A stretch of 64,000 nucleotides of DNA from Hanleya hanleyi (GCA_036873755.1 JAVTVY010033741.1:1-64000), one strand, 5' to 3'. Positions 12,201-22,905 are shown, counted from the first letter of the stretch. Program-made: numbers and translations. The notes: a model not told the origin generated them from the letters alone.

Positions 12201-15200
12201 CCATATCACCCTACATTGATCTGATGTGATTCATATCACCCTACATTGATCTGATGTGATCCATATCACTCTACATTGGTCTGATGTGATCCATATCACC
12301 CTACAATGATCTGATATGGACTTTTGTCCCCCTATAATGACCTGATGTGACCTCTAACCCTTCAGTGAACGAGCATAGTTTCCCCTCTCAAATATTACGT
12401 TGAACGTACGACAGAAATATACATATATATAGTCAATCCGTAATACTGATCTATTTTGATTTCCAATTTCATCTCCGATCTGTAATAGTCCTGCTCATAT
12501 TTCATACATCTGGATGTGCTTTTCTTTGTCTGTCAAAAGGTTACTTTATTCTCAAAACGCGTCATTTCTGTGCTTATAATTATAAATAATTCATGATCCA
12601 CTGCAATTTAGGCGGCTGTGTATGCGTTAAGCCTGCCCGAGGTTATTTAATGTCGCTGGGGTATTATCTGGCGATGCTACCCTTATTGTAAAACCATATT
12701 TAATTGCAGAAGCTGCTTCTCGTTATGCCCATGTCATTTCATTTAGACAGAATCAAAATAGGCATCCTGTCGCTGGGACGAACGTTTTGTGTAATACATC
12801 AGCCAAACATGTAAGACTCCTCTATTTACTCCTTATCGTTATGCCGGCGCACGTGCTTATATTTACCTTTCGAGTTTATTTATGCATTTTCCCAAATATC
12901 TCTTTATCAGTATTTTTCGCCCTGTCTAATTGACCCGTTCCATCTTACAGCACCGTACCCTATCCCTGCCCCTTTACCCTTGTGCCACACAGATCGTCTC
13001 GACACACATGCGCATGCGTTACGCCGGATGATGGTTCATACAAGCATGGTGAAAATGGACTATCAAATCTTAACTTTTATTCATCCGGTGATTCCTTCGT
13101 GTAAAATTCAAAGACCTCACTTCCATAAGTTACCATATCTATGGTTGGCCATCCCTGCCAGAATTCGTCATTTAGAGGCTGCCTCTAAATAATATATACC
13201 ATGGTATAAAATGCCAAGTCTGCCATAATTCGTATTTAGAGGCTGCCTCTAATTATTTTGTACCATGGTATAAAATGCCGAGCCTGCCATAATTCCTATT
13301 TAGAGGATGCCTCTAAATCGCCAAGCCTGCCACAATTCGTATTTAGAGGCTGCCTGTAAATAATATATACCATGGTATAAAATGCCGAGCCTGCCATAAT
13401 TCGTATTTAGAGGCTGCCTCTAATTATTTTGTACCATGGTATAAAATCGCCAAGCCTGCCATAATTCCTATTTAGAGGATGCCTCTAATTCATTTTAGCC
13501 GTAAGTCATAAACAACTCGATGTCATATCAAGAATATTAAATTTGACCAATGAGTAAACTTGTAACAAGCGTAGAGATATGGCACCAAATTTGTGAAAGC
13601 GCATATCATTGGTGGAAGTAATAAGAAGGCGAAAATTTACGACTTACGGCTAAAATGAATTAGAGGCATCCTCTAAATAGGAATTATGGCAGGCTTGGCG
13701 ATTTTATACCATGGTACAAAATAATTAGAGGCAGCCTCTAAATACGAATTGTGGCAGGCTTGGCGATTTACAGCATCCTCTAAATAGGGATTATGGCAGG
13801 CTCGGCATTTGATACCATGGTACAAAATAATTAGAGGCAGCCTCTAAATACGAATTATGGCAGGCTTGGCATTTTATACCATGGTATATATTATTTAGAG
13901 GCAGCCTCTAAATGACGAATTCTGGCAGGGATGGCCAACCATACATATCCCCTCCCACCACCCCCATCCAATTTCCTCCCCGTCCCAAGTAACATTTGTC
14001 TGACTGCTATGTGATCGTTCTGCTTATTTGATCCCTCGTCTAACCACCCATCGATACAAGTACGTCAATAGTTAGTTCAATACCCCAATGAAGCTGAATG
14101 AACTGATACTGATGTATACGATTCTAGGACCGCACGGTGCGCAGACGCACCGAAAACGCGTGTACAGTCGAGTAAGTTCAGGGGCTACCTGGACAGGCCT
14201 TCCTTGTTGAAATTCGTACACTCTCGGCCTACGTGTTCGACTGTCAACCCTAACCCTCAGCCTCGTTCTCGAGTCATCGACAAATATCCGAAGAACAGCA
14301 CAGGCAAAATCAGGCCGTTCGTGCATCTGTGTGTTTGTGGTTGTCCATGGTGCAGTGTACGTGATGATTACGGTGTGGAGTGACCCACTGACGGTGATCT
14401 CCCGCTGACCAGGCCCATGTCAGACCGCCAGAGAAACATGTTCTAAACAACAGACAACCGATTAATCCCAACCACGCACAGTCTTGTGGCTTTTACATAT
14501 TTGATACTATATGCTAATTACTCATTAATAAAATGCTAGTCTTGCAATTTTAGTTGTTTAACCCCGTGATTCAGTGTCGTAATAAGTTTTGCCCATGTTG
14601 TCGCCAACTTAAGTGGAACAGACAGCGATATTACCTCGTTCACATGTTCAATTATGTGTAACACAGTTGCACAATCAAAATACCATAGCTCCCGTTTTAG
14701 CTTCTAACTATACCCAACATCACGAAATTTGTGATTAGATATAGGATTTTGTCTTCAACGGTCTAATGTACGACTTCAAAAAGACCGCAGTAACCGATCT
14801 TCATGAATATGGATGATATACAACATATGAAATGGAATTGTGTCTATCAGTTATATAATAAAAGTCAGGGCTGTCTATTCAGATCGTCTATGGTTTAATT
14901 AGACTCAGTATTGTCAGTATTTTCTGCATCCCTTCACTTTCAAGATCCGCAGAAATTCACATGCCAATAATGAATAGTTAAAAAACCCAAATTGTCACAG
15001 CTCTCATCTCCATGGTCACAAATACGGTAGTAATTACTCTGTTTAACCCCACCATTCCTGTACGGTCTGTCCCAGCCTGGGGAGGGGGGGGGGGGGGCTA
15101 TTATTTTCGTTACGTGGGGTAGTGCGCTGAAACTTTCCATACTATATATTTGGGTCAAGCCCTATGCGGAAATGAAAAGAAAAAAAACCCCAAGATGACC

Positions 15201-18200
15201 ACCATGATGACGACACAGTGAAGTAATCTTATCGGAAGCCATCTCTCACCTATATTTTGAACCGATTTTTCGAATTTATTTTTCGATATTTTCCCTCAAA
15301 GACTGACTAATATGACAGGGAATGAATTTGATTGGGCAAAACGAATATTTTTATGTAAGAAATTTTAGGCAAGAAAAATGCAAAAAAAAACTGAACAGAA
15401 AAGACCGAAAACATGACAACATGAAAACACGACAACACGATTTTCTGAGAACACTCTTTTGTTCTCTTCGCTTTGAGCTGCGATGAAAAGTTTGGTTGCG
15501 AGGGGGGTCATAATGGCTAGATGGGGGCGAAGTCGGGGCGGAAGGTATATTTGTGACAATGTTCTTGGTTTTCAACGTCCTAGAAAGAACTAACACAGAA
15601 GATAAAACCGATAGATCCTGTATACATGAACAGTAGGAAGACAATTTTCTAGAAAAATAGAATATTTAATTTCTGAAACTACTTGTGATGGCCTTTGGTA
15701 CTTACCGGAAGTTCGCTGCACCAATACGCCCCTAGTGGACCAAGGGAGACAAAACCCTTTTCAAATTGGGCTATATTTTTCTGCTAATATGGACATGACT
15801 TTACACAAGGGGGATTGGGGAGACGGGGGGGAGCCCAGGCCTATAGCCACCAGAAGAATTTACCATGAACAAGTATGAAGTAAGATATAACAAGCAATGA
15901 TAGTGGAGATGTAGAACGTCTTCCACATACCCTCCATTTATATTTACCGCTGCTGGCAAAGAATAGAAATACATTTTGTTCTTTAAGTTCCATACTTTGA
16001 TCCTCGCATTGGATAATTGAACCTCGTATTGGATATTAAACCTCCGATTGAATATTGAAACTCGTGTTGGATATTAATCCTCGTGTTGGACATTGAACCT
16101 CGTATTGGATAGTGAACCTCCAGTTGGATATTGAACCTCGAGTTGGAAATTGAACCTTGTTTTGAAGGGGGGGGGGGGATTCGTTTAACGTCACATTCAA
16201 GGTTAATTCACTCACCTCGTATTGGATATTGAACCTCGTATTGGATGTTGATCCTCGTGTTAAAGCTCGTGTTGAATATTGAAACTCGTGTTGGATATTA
16301 AACCTCGTGTTGGAAATTGAACCTCGTATTGGATATTGATCCTCCTATTGGATAGTTAACCCTCAGTAGGATACTGAACCTTGAGTTGGAAATTGAACCT
16401 CGTGTTGGAGGGTGAAATTTGGTTTAACGTCACATTCAAGGTGATTTCACTCACCTCGTATTAGATATTGAACCTCGTGTTGGACATTGAACCTCCAATT
16501 GGATATTAAGCCTAGTATTGGATATTGACCCTTATGTTGGATATTGATCCTCGTATTGGATATTGATCCTCGTATTGGATATTGATCCTCGTATTGGATA
16601 GTAAACCGCCAGTTGGATATTGAACCTCGAGTTGGAAATTGAACCTCGTGTTGGAGGGTGGAATTTGGTTTAACATCGCATTCAAGGTGATTTCAATCAC
16701 CTCGTATTGGATATTGAACCTCGTGTTGGTTATTGAATTTCGTGTGGGACTGATGACCGTTTTAATTATTCTACTTCACAGTGGGATTGATGACCGTTAC
16801 AATTATTCTACTTCATAGTGAAATTGATGACCGTTACAGTTCCCTCCTATGTTTGATGAACGTTTTAATTATTCTACTTCATAGTTGGACTGATGTTCGT
16901 TATAATCATTCTACTTCACAGTGGGAATGATGTCCGTTATAATTCCCTTCTATATCACTGTATTTATGAAGGCATAGAAGAGTAATTGAGACGATAACAT
17001 GTTTCCAGTAATTGAGACAATAATATGTTCCAAGTAATTAAGACGATAACATGTTTCCAGTAATTGAGACGATGACATGTTTCCAATAATTGAGACGATA
17101 ACATGTTTCTAGTAATTGAGACGATAACATGTTTTCATTAATCGAGACAATAATATGTTTCTAGTAATTGAGACGATAACATAATATGTTTTCAGTAATT
17201 GAGACGATAACATGTTTCTATATTTCAAGTAATTGAGACGATAACATGTTTCTATGTTTCAAGTAATTGAGACGATAATATGTTTCTAGTAATTGAGACG
17301 ATAACATAATATGTTTCCAGTAAGTGAGCCGATAACATGTTTCAAGTACGTGTATGTCCCCCTACTCTACCACAGACTTTCATGAGTCTAATTATATAGC
17401 CATCTCCTTTGTCAAAATATGTATCGTGATTTATTTTTATTTTTATTGAAGATAAGTCAATCTAAAGGATTTATCGCGATACTTCTTGGTGTTTATTCGC
17501 TGTTTTCTCAACAAATGCACCTTCTCAAATTTAATAAATTTACAACAGATCTTCATTCCTCGAAAGTAAGAAATTTGCAATTGATAGCTCACGGAGAAAC
17601 AAGAAACAGAAAGAAACACCAACAGCAATTTGGTGATTTAAATATATGATATATAATATTAGGTGACAGGCTGTAGGATTCGGAATTCTTTATTGTTTTA
17701 ATTCAGAATCCTATAATTATACGCGAATAAAAAGTTTTAATCTTCTACATTGAAAAAAACAAAAAACGTCTTCTTTACTAGACACACACTGTTTTGTATA
17801 TTGGATAAATATCGTCTTCTATACTGACAAAAACCTCGATGAGTATCACAAAATTCCATCTGTTACTACATCTGCTAATCACAGAAAAAATACTTCACCG
17901 AAACAACACCTGCCTGGGAAAAAGTATACATAGTCAGGCAATTTGGGCCAAATTTCCATCCGCTATACGTGATTGTAACCATTACGTAAGCTTATTAAAA
18001 TTCAGGAAATGCTTTCTAACAGAAGAATAATTTCAAAGATGATTTCGGTTTTTATATACGAAGGGAAATCTTCATAATTCTCTATAATGTGGGTGGTTGT
18101 AAAGTTGGAGAGGTTATTTCGTGATGGACAAGATCCCATCAACAGCCAAACAATCAAAAGTGTGAGATGGTGCCTTCCTGCCCCAGGCCATAATTAACAA

Positions 18201-20392
18201 CGTCTGATCAATTTTCAAGTTTAATTTATTTTTTTGTTTATAAATATAATCAACATGTTTTTCTTTTCCTATTATTAAAGCTTCTGTTTATGTCATTATT
18301 TTTGTGATAGGAATGAACATGAACGAAGACATTATAGAGTTATTTTATGGTTAAGCACTGAATGACTATGACGTAATAAAATGCAGAAGCGGTTGGAATT
18401 TTAAATGCAATATGCTTTATTAGTATAGTATTCGATTGAATATATACCCACAGGAAATAATTTGAAATTGTGGTTGCTAATATATCTTGTTAAATAACAC
18501 TAAATAGCACGTATTATTACTACGAATCGTCTGATTAACCTACAAAAAAAGATACTCGGCTATATTGTTCGACAGAGTTGATACACACATGTGTGGATTA
18601 AATAAATATAAAAAGAATAAAATGTCGATGTGAAGGTTCAAAATACGAAGTTACTTGTTTTGTATTCATTCAATTATTTCAAACGATTTGTATATGTTTA
18701 ATAAGATAGGGTGAACAGTTGAATGTATCATGATGACAGCCTCCACATTGATAAAGTGGAATACCAGTACATATCATAAACGGTTACAAGCACGGATACA
18801 CATTAAGTGTCAGACTTATTATTTCAACAACACTTTCATATAAATAATGAAAATTAATATAGGAACCTAAACAAGTGAGCTTCAAATATATTCAGAGGAA
18901 ACCTATGTCGAAATGGTAAAAAATATGAAGAAAAAGTATGTTTTTTAAATAATATTTTGGTTTCGCCTGAGAAGATTTTCTCGATGTTTCAGTTATCAGG
19001 ATTTCGGTTATTGTTTCATGGTCCACACTCACTTATATATTTGTGATGACTGATAGAGACTGTTCAATTGATTTATACAATATTGGTTTGCGGGTTCGGT
19101 GAACATGTCCTCCAAGAACATATCGCCCACGTATGTATTTCTATGAGGGAATAAGAAAACAAAATTTGAGAACATTTAGAATATTAGTTTCTAACTAAAT
19201 CTTTCAAGATTAATAAATTACTTTATATTCACCAAAGACAAATTATTTAGAAAGGGAATGGTGTGACATGCGTGAATGTGGGTTAACTTTAAGAAGATGG
19301 GACAATTATTAGTTTCCAACAACATTTTCAGCATGTTTTTTTCATTCTGATCTGATACTGACAACAGTCATATTCCATCAGCTCCGCTAATATATCAATT
19401 AATCTCAAACAAAATTGGATATGTACGACCATACATGCGTCTAAAATACTGGAGGGGGAGGGGAGAGGTAGGGTGGAGGCACAATACTGGAGGGGGAGGG
19501 GAGAGGTAGGGTGGAGGCACAATACTGGAGGGGGAGGGGAGAGGTAGGGTGGAGGCACAATACTGGAGGGGAGAGGTAGGGTGGAGGCACAATATTGGAG
19601 GGGAGAGGTAGGGTAGAAGCAGATTTTGGTGGAACAGGGAGAAGGTATCCCTCCTTTTCTTCCTCAGAAAATTTGGGAATTTCGAGGCATTTCAGTCACA
19701 AATATTGGGGGCCAAAATGGTCTTTGTCCTCCCCACCGCCCACATCCCCCCTCCCGCCCAAATACCCATTTGACGAGAATGTGTCTTTCACAGTGTTTAT
19801 GTTGGGAAGAATTGATGCTACACGTTTAAATTTGTCCAAACTTGTTTAACAGAATATGCCAAATCATCAGATAATTTCCTGTATATATCAAGAACGCTCT
19901 ATTAAAACATATATGATCAGCAGTAAATGTGATTTCTATTTGGTTTGTTATGGTGGGTTCATATATTATTGAGAGGAAATATTGGCATTACATTGTTTAT
20001 AATAAATGAGGAAGGCGAATATGTGAAAGCTAATACTGACAATAGTGATCTAGCCCGGGGGCATACATACAGAACTGATGATGATAACGTGTTAGGATTA
20101 CTCTATAGCCAGAACAGAAATCCTCCTATACAACTCAATAGTGTGTTATACAGATCCCATCATCACTATAGCGTGTTAAACTGATCATTACAAACTATGT
20201 AAGTAATATACTTACGGTAGGGTTATAGATGGAGGAAGCGTTCGTGCCGAGGACACCCTGTCCGGCATAGGGAGAGGCAGTGTAGAGCCCGTGGGCCTGG
20301 GAGGCCATCAGGGGGTAGCTGTAGGTGTAGAGACCTGAGGTTGCGGCCGGGTGACAAGAACAGCCAGCTTCGCCCATACAGTGTTCAGTCAT
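5883..20392 (-). CDS. Irx: Iroquois-class (Irx) TALE homeobox transcription factor, 3 exons, 3'-partial
   Basis: Spliced gene read right to left from exons 20216-20392, 10733-10839 and 5883-6244. The junctions keep frame: exon 1 ends on a complete codon, exon 2 leaves two bases, and exon 3 supplies the third. The product has about 215 residues so far. These are a Tyr/Ser/Ala-rich N-terminus (1-59), a linker with [10 protein letters not shown] (about 63-72), a TALE homeodomain (about 106-168) and a strongly acidic tail (about 176-209). Iroquois proteins are nuclear DNA-binding regulators of patterning and neural development. The family call rests on the TALE PYP loop, Ala at homeodomain position 50 ([17 protein letters not shown]) and the KNAT start of the domain. 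The gene is incomplete: the final donor at 5882 shows that at least one more exon exists, and no Iro-box exon is visible in 1-5882. Which Irx paralogue this is cannot be told from these data. Confidence 0.9.
6313..6815. repeat. ~46-bp minisatellite in Irx intron 2, about 10 copies
   Basis: The unit contains GGATATTAACATGGGATAAT then TGATATCCTTGCTCAGACAG. It lies about 70 bases from the homeodomain exon's acceptor, so array length could affect the intron close to the splice site. Open frames read across it (6257-6656) are artefacts. Confidence 0.95.
6816..8020. other. Irx intron 2 unique DNA
   Basis: About 1.2 kb of AT-rich intron without minisatellite or coding signal. No conserved element can be named from one sequence. 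Confidence 0.5.
8022..8170. repeat. ~30-bp AT-rich repeat, about 5 copies
   Basis: The unit resembles AATATATAGTTTGTTTATTT followed by AACAAGATATC. Some copies lack the AATATC part, giving 22- and 52-bp spacings. Confidence 0.9.
8281..8368 (-). repeat. tRNA-derived SINE-like fragment (pol III A and B boxes)
   Basis: On the minus strand an A-box-like TGTCCGAGTGGTCTAGG (8360-8344) is followed about 50 bases on by a B box GGTTCGAGTCT (8296-8286). A good T-arm (GCGGG TTCGAGT CTCGC) surrounds the B box. The layout looks like a Leu/Ser-type tRNA with a long variable region. The acceptor ends do not pair (5' CTGAGAT against 3' ATGGGAC), so it is not an intact tRNA gene. A SINE head or a decayed tRNA copy is more likely. 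It lies in Irx intron 2, in the same sense as the gene. Confidence 0.6.
8634..9412. repeat. 28-bp minisatellite, about 28 copies
   Basis: The unit starts GGCACGGATTAGTATAACAC and ends with an 8-base variable part (AGTCTCTC, AGTCACCC, AGTCTCCC or AGTCACGC). TCTC-type and ACCC-type units often alternate, which suggests a 56-bp dimer as the amplified unit in part of the array. Confidence 0.96.
9413..10560. repeat. 25-bp minisatellite, about 45 copies
   Basis: The unit is close to GATCTGATGCCTATATTTAT plus TATAT. Edge units on both sides are of a different subtype (GACCTGACGTCTATATTTATTATAG). Central units are GATCTGATGCC or GATCTGACGCC. This edge-centre pattern is expected when an array grows from the middle. 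Confidence 0.96.
10733..10839 (-). CDS. Irx: Irx coding exon 2 (linker to homeodomain, 107 nt)
   Basis: A short exon between acceptor CCACAG (10845-10840) and donor GG|GTAACT (10732 onward). It encodes [20 protein letters not shown], then [15 protein letters not shown] plus two bases. It has no ATG start of its own and is too short to stand out as an open frame; it was found by following phase from exon 1 to exon 3. The [10 protein letters not shown] stretch matches the YELKDSPG-like motif that precedes the homeodomain in vertebrate Irx proteins, and the Tyr-rich run up to the homeodomain is typical of the family. It begins in phase 0 and ends in phase 2, which fits both neighbours exactly. 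It sits just right of the 25-bp minisatellite that fills part of intron 2. Confidence 0.85.
10985..11050. repeat. 66-bp hairpin (31-bp inverted arms, 4-base loop)
   Basis: The left arm AATCGTCGTCTATCGTTTCT (continuing ATCGGCAGACG) and the right arm TGTCTGCCGATACAAACGAT (continuing AGACGACGATT) pair over 31 bases with two mismatches around an AACA loop. Weaker pairing continues outward: AATTTACC on the left with GGTAAATT on the right, offset by a 7-base insertion. It lies in Irx intron 1, about 145 bases upstream of exon 2 in gene orientation. It could be a solo foldback remnant, a structured intronic RNA element or a microRNA-like precursor. Confidence 0.85.
11222..11380. repeat. 23-bp repeat, 7 copies
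   Basis: Exact copies of AACCATGGTCATGTCTTCAC plus CCT, ending at GTCTTCAAG. A single further ACCATGGTCAT occurs at 11401. Confidence 0.95.
11403..12325. repeat. 30-bp minisatellite, about 31 copies
   Basis: The unit is close to ATATCACCCTACATTGATCT plus GATGTGATCC. The 30-bp length keeps a minus-strand frame open with a 10-residue repeat ([10 protein letters not shown]), giving spurious 91- and 150-codon frames. Units with a short TGATATGA or an 8-base deletion break phase. Confidence 0.96.
12330..13133. other. Irx intron 1 unique DNA, possible conserved element
   Basis: About 800 bases of mostly unique intronic DNA. The part 12590-12800 has balanced composition (for example GCCTGCCCGAGGTTATTTAA and GTCGCTGGGGTATTATCTGG) unlike the AT-rich intron around it. 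A conserved noncoding element is possible in an Irx intron but cannot be shown from this sequence alone. Confidence 0.3.
13140..13943. mobile_element. Foldback/MITE-like element, 804 bp, with 6-bp target duplication
   Basis: The left arm (13140-13507) and right arm (13641-13943) are near-identical reverse complements around a 133-bp unique centre (13508-13640). The termini read TATGGTTGGCCATCCCTGCC and its complement. The element is flanked by CATATC at 13134-13139 and again at 13944-13949, a clean target-site duplication. Each arm is built of roughly 65-80-bp subunits containing two smaller palindromes, TTTAGAGGCTGCCTCTAAA and TACCATGGTA. The left arm has one more subunit than the right, which explains the length difference. 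No transposase frame is present, so it is non-autonomous. It sits in Irx intron 1. Confidence 0.88.
13950..15984. other. Irx intron 1 unique DNA with a poly-G tract
   Basis: About 2 kb without tandem arrays. It contains a G-rich run at about 15080-15100. Several 60-97-codon minus-strand frames (14072-15644) have no recognisable domain and look like chance. Confidence 0.45.
15985..16745. repeat. 19-bp repeat within ~245-bp higher-order units
   Basis: The core word is TTGAACCTCGTATTGGATA with many variants. Every roughly 245 bases the series is interrupted by a segment with GGTTTAACGTCACATTCAAG GTGATTTCACTCACC (near 16183, 16428 and 16667), so the array has about three higher-order copies. One segment carries a run of G at about 16167-16178. 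Confidence 0.92.
16746..16965. repeat. ~37-55-bp degenerate repeat, about 5 copies
   Basis: Copies share ATTATTCTACTTCACAGTGG followed by GATTGATGACCGTTATA. Spacing varies and one copy is shortened to TTCCCTCCTATG. Confidence 0.85.
16980..17348. repeat. 26-bp repeat, about 14 copies
   Basis: The unit is close to AGTAATTGAGACGATAACAT plus GTTTCC. Variants carry an extra ATAATATG or TATGTTTC block. Confidence 0.93.
17349..19439. other. Irx intron 1, AT-rich, no array
   Basis: About 2.1 kb of AT-rich intron. Apart from the LINE tail relic at 17839-18030 no gene, RNA or repeat was identified. Confidence 0.5.
17839..18030 (+). pseudogene. Short LINE ORF2 C-terminal relic
   Basis: The 63-codon frame ends with [26 protein letters not shown]. 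This matches the W-x-x-L/F-P-x-x-I-R ... F-K/R-x-x-L signature of the region just after the thumb in many non-LTR reverse transcriptases. Upstream the similarity fades, and no finger/palm motifs (such as the catalytic Y-x-D-D) were seen nearby. It lies in Irx intron 1, antisense to the gene. It is a small decayed fragment, and its clade cannot be told. Confidence 0.45.
19440..19618. repeat. ~38-bp purine-rich minisatellite, about 4-5 copies
   Basis: The unit contains AATACTGGAGGGGGAGGGGA then GAGGTAGGGTGGAGGCAC; the last units lack the GGGGGAG block. Strong G bias on the plus strand (C on the Irx sense strand) means that it could form triplex or G-quadruplex structures. Confidence 0.94.
19619..20215. 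other. Irx intron 1 proximal to exon 1
   Basis: About 600 bases of intron next to the exon 1 donor. The plus-strand frames here (such as 19945-20184) show no domain and are taken as chance. Confidence 0.45.
20216..20392 (-). CDS. Irx: Irx coding exon 1 (N-terminus, 59 codons)
   Basis: Begins [20 protein letters not shown] and ends ASSIYNPT. The donor ACC|GTAAGT follows at 20215. The ATG at 20392 is the first in frame after an upstream TGA about 105 bases away, with no other ATG between, so it is the best start. The in-frame stretch just upstream (SSAPPGGPPS) is proline-rich and could be coding if an unrecognised exon joins there, but no pyrimidine-rich acceptor is visible. The C-S-C segment followed by a Tyr/Ala-rich stretch resembles the CSCQYD-like region known in fly and lophotrochozoan Iroquois N-termini. 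That resemblance is from family knowledge, not an alignment. The exon is GC-richer than its AT-rich surroundings. Confidence 0.82.
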
Positions 20393-22900
20393 ACTGGGTG
20401 GGCCTCCAGGTGGGGCCGAGCTCGTCCGTGTTAGTCCCCGTCCTCTGATCCACTCAATATCTCCTCTCTTGATTCATACGATCCAGTGTCCACTCCGGGT
20501 AGTAGATTTCAATATAATATTGAAAGCTTGGGACTTGATCTTCTGTCGCTCTCTAGGAATCGACTAGCGGTGACATATATACCCTAATCGACTAGCGGTG
20601 ACATACATGTACCCTATTCTTCATATAATACAATGTTGTCCAAACTTGTCAATGTATTCAGTGTCGTCGGGCTGGGATGGAAGATATTGTCTCAATGTCC
20701 TCACGCTAGCTTGTGTCAATCCCAGACCCTCATCGATATTGAATGGCCGTATTACAGGGTGCCGTTAATCTCGAGCTATGGTAGTATTTTCATTTATGTC
20801 GGTCTTCTGTCAGTTCCTCTCAGATGTTTCCTTTGGTTCTGCAAAATTCGCCAAAATGTATTTTTATGATTTCCAAATTGTGGAGTTTCCACTATAAAGT
20901 CTGATCGTTAATAAACTTATAAGCAGGTTGAATTCGGAATTGGATGCTGGAAACAGCAACTAATCGGTGAACTGTCAGAAGCCAGGAAGGAGGCAGTGTT
21001 CGCCAGACTGCTCACAATTAGAGTCCCGTCACGAGTTTAATTCTCTGCACAGTATACCAGACAGGCCCTCCTCATCGACTAGATCTCAATTTGATTGGCT
21101 CAAATACCGACCTGCAACAAAAAACATGCCGTACAGATGTCATGCCAACTGCAATTGTTCCTCAGCGTGTATGCATTTCCGGGTTACAGCTTCAACGGCT
21201 TTTACCTGTTAATTTAACCCACAACAATGATACCTCCTCATATCGCTCTTGTTCTATTCTTACAAAACTTCTATTTATTTACGAGCTTGACACAATGCGC
21301 TAATTGTTTCAGTGGAAGTTTTAAACTCCAATATAACTGTCATCAGGTGTTATTAGGCCTCGGTTAACAGTGCCGATCCCTTGTGAATTATGTCTGCGAA
21401 AACATGAAGAAAATGCCATGTAAAAAATGCAGAGGATGTGACCGATACATCAATGTCAACAAGGCGTGATTAATTATCGCATGTTTATCCTCTCATTTTA
21501 TTCACTTGCCCAAATAGATATATTTTTTTTAAATTTATTTGTGTGCTTATTATACATATTATACTGTGATTATACTATAATTCACATAATGATTTCATCT
21601 GGAATGAAAAGTCCCAATTTGATGACCGTTTTCCACAAGGAGTTCTCGAAATTTGAGTGGATACACTCATAGATTGGGAATGAGGTTAAAGCCTTCAGTG
21701 AGGTCGGACCATCTAATGAATGGAGAAAATAGTATAACAAACAATATCACAGCATCATATAGATACAGTGACCAGATTAAGGCTCGGCCCCCACTTCTTC
21801 TCCATTTGAAACTTTTAGCAGGTGTCACGTCAAAATTGCTGAATAAATACACTTAGCAAGTTCAAAGAATAGGAGACGTGTTTGTCCTCAGTTGGTGTAC
21901 GTCTCCTATTTGGAGAGAGCGAATAGAGAGCGCGTGATGTCAAAGAAAAGAGAAGGTACCCACCTTAGAGTAATCCGTATGTCGGAGACTGGGCTGTCCT
22001 GTCCTTTATTTCCGTCCAGGGTCTGGAACAGGCTCACAGCTCCACTCACCTACCTATCTAACCCGCAGCTCTGCTTGTATGTATTACATCAAGGAGTACA
22101 GGGTGACGGGGTCTTAGCCAACTAACAATCTTAATCGTTGTTATAAACTGTCATATACTCCGAGAAATTCTCTCTACGATCTTCATTAACTGAGAAAACA
22201 AATTTTTCCGGCTTAAAGTCCGAACCCTGGGTTCTAAGTGTTTACGGGATGATATATTGTAGTTAAGACTAAGTCAGAATCTGTCACGAAGCAAACTCGG
22301 CTTTCTAACGTGCTCACAATATTGCCTGAACGAACATGTGTATACAATACTCAGGCCTCCACTCGACGCGGTTACAAATTACCATAGGCTATCTTATTAA
22401 TCCTCATACACTAATGTAAATGACATTAACGTGATCTCATTAACATAATGCATTCCTCGAACGACCTGCCCCGCCCCTTTCTACAAGCGCCTCAAAGCGA
22501 CACAACGGTTGGTTGACTGGGAAAGTTTGACAGACAGCATATTGTAACATGACATGCAGCTGCCAGGGTGAAATCGATTAACGCGAGGTTCATTCAGGAA
22601 ACGAAATAAATACACGCCCCTCTCAGCGTCTCCCGCAATCGGACGTAAATGTTGAACGTCAGCAGTGCACTATGAAATACCGACACAAAGAATCTTAGTC
22701 TTACATTATTGTGAATAAACATGCAAATATTTCACAACAAAACAGTGAATTATCCGAGAACAATTTGGTCATAATTTGTAAGTATGTTTTACACATGCGT
22801 TTACTGATGGAATACAACACTTCAGTCGCATCATCCATGTTATATTCCCACTGAAGTAGGCCTATCGGGCTTACATCCCGACCCCTGGTGTTAATAATGT
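20393..22900. other. Upstream region of Irx: mostly unique, no gene seen
   Basis: About 2.5 kb upstream of Irx exon 1 without minisatellites and without a convincing open frame, in contrast to the flanking repeat-dense DNA. The part at about 22360-22680 is less AT-rich and holds motif-like words: a CCCCGCCCC GC-box-like run near 22470, a TTTGACAGACAG TALE/Meis-like TGACAG site near 22527, and a CAGCTG E-box near 22557. Position and lack of repeats make it the most likely place for promoter and proximal enhancer DNA. No single site can be claimed. Confidence 0.35.
20575..20582 (-). promoter_or_regulatory. Candidate TATA box of Irx
   Basis: On the minus strand the sequence GGGTATATATGTCACC lies about 185 bases upstream of the Irx ATG, which would give a 5' UTR of roughly 150 bases. 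It sits inside a small direct duplication of about 29 bp (20560-20617); the second copy has a T-to-C change that breaks the TATATAT run on the other side. No transcript evidence is available, so this is a motif-level suggestion. Confidence 0.3.
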
Positions 22901-22905
22901 TGGAG

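Noticed and set aside
11408..12209. [10 protein letters not shown] decapeptide-repeat protein
   Set aside because: Product of the 30-bp minisatellite. It lies inside Irx intron 1 and is broken by phase-shifting units.
13140..13943. Assembly-made inverted duplication
   Set aside because: Exact 6-bp flanking repeats, and arms that differ by one subunit and several point changes, fit a transposed element better than an assembly mirror.
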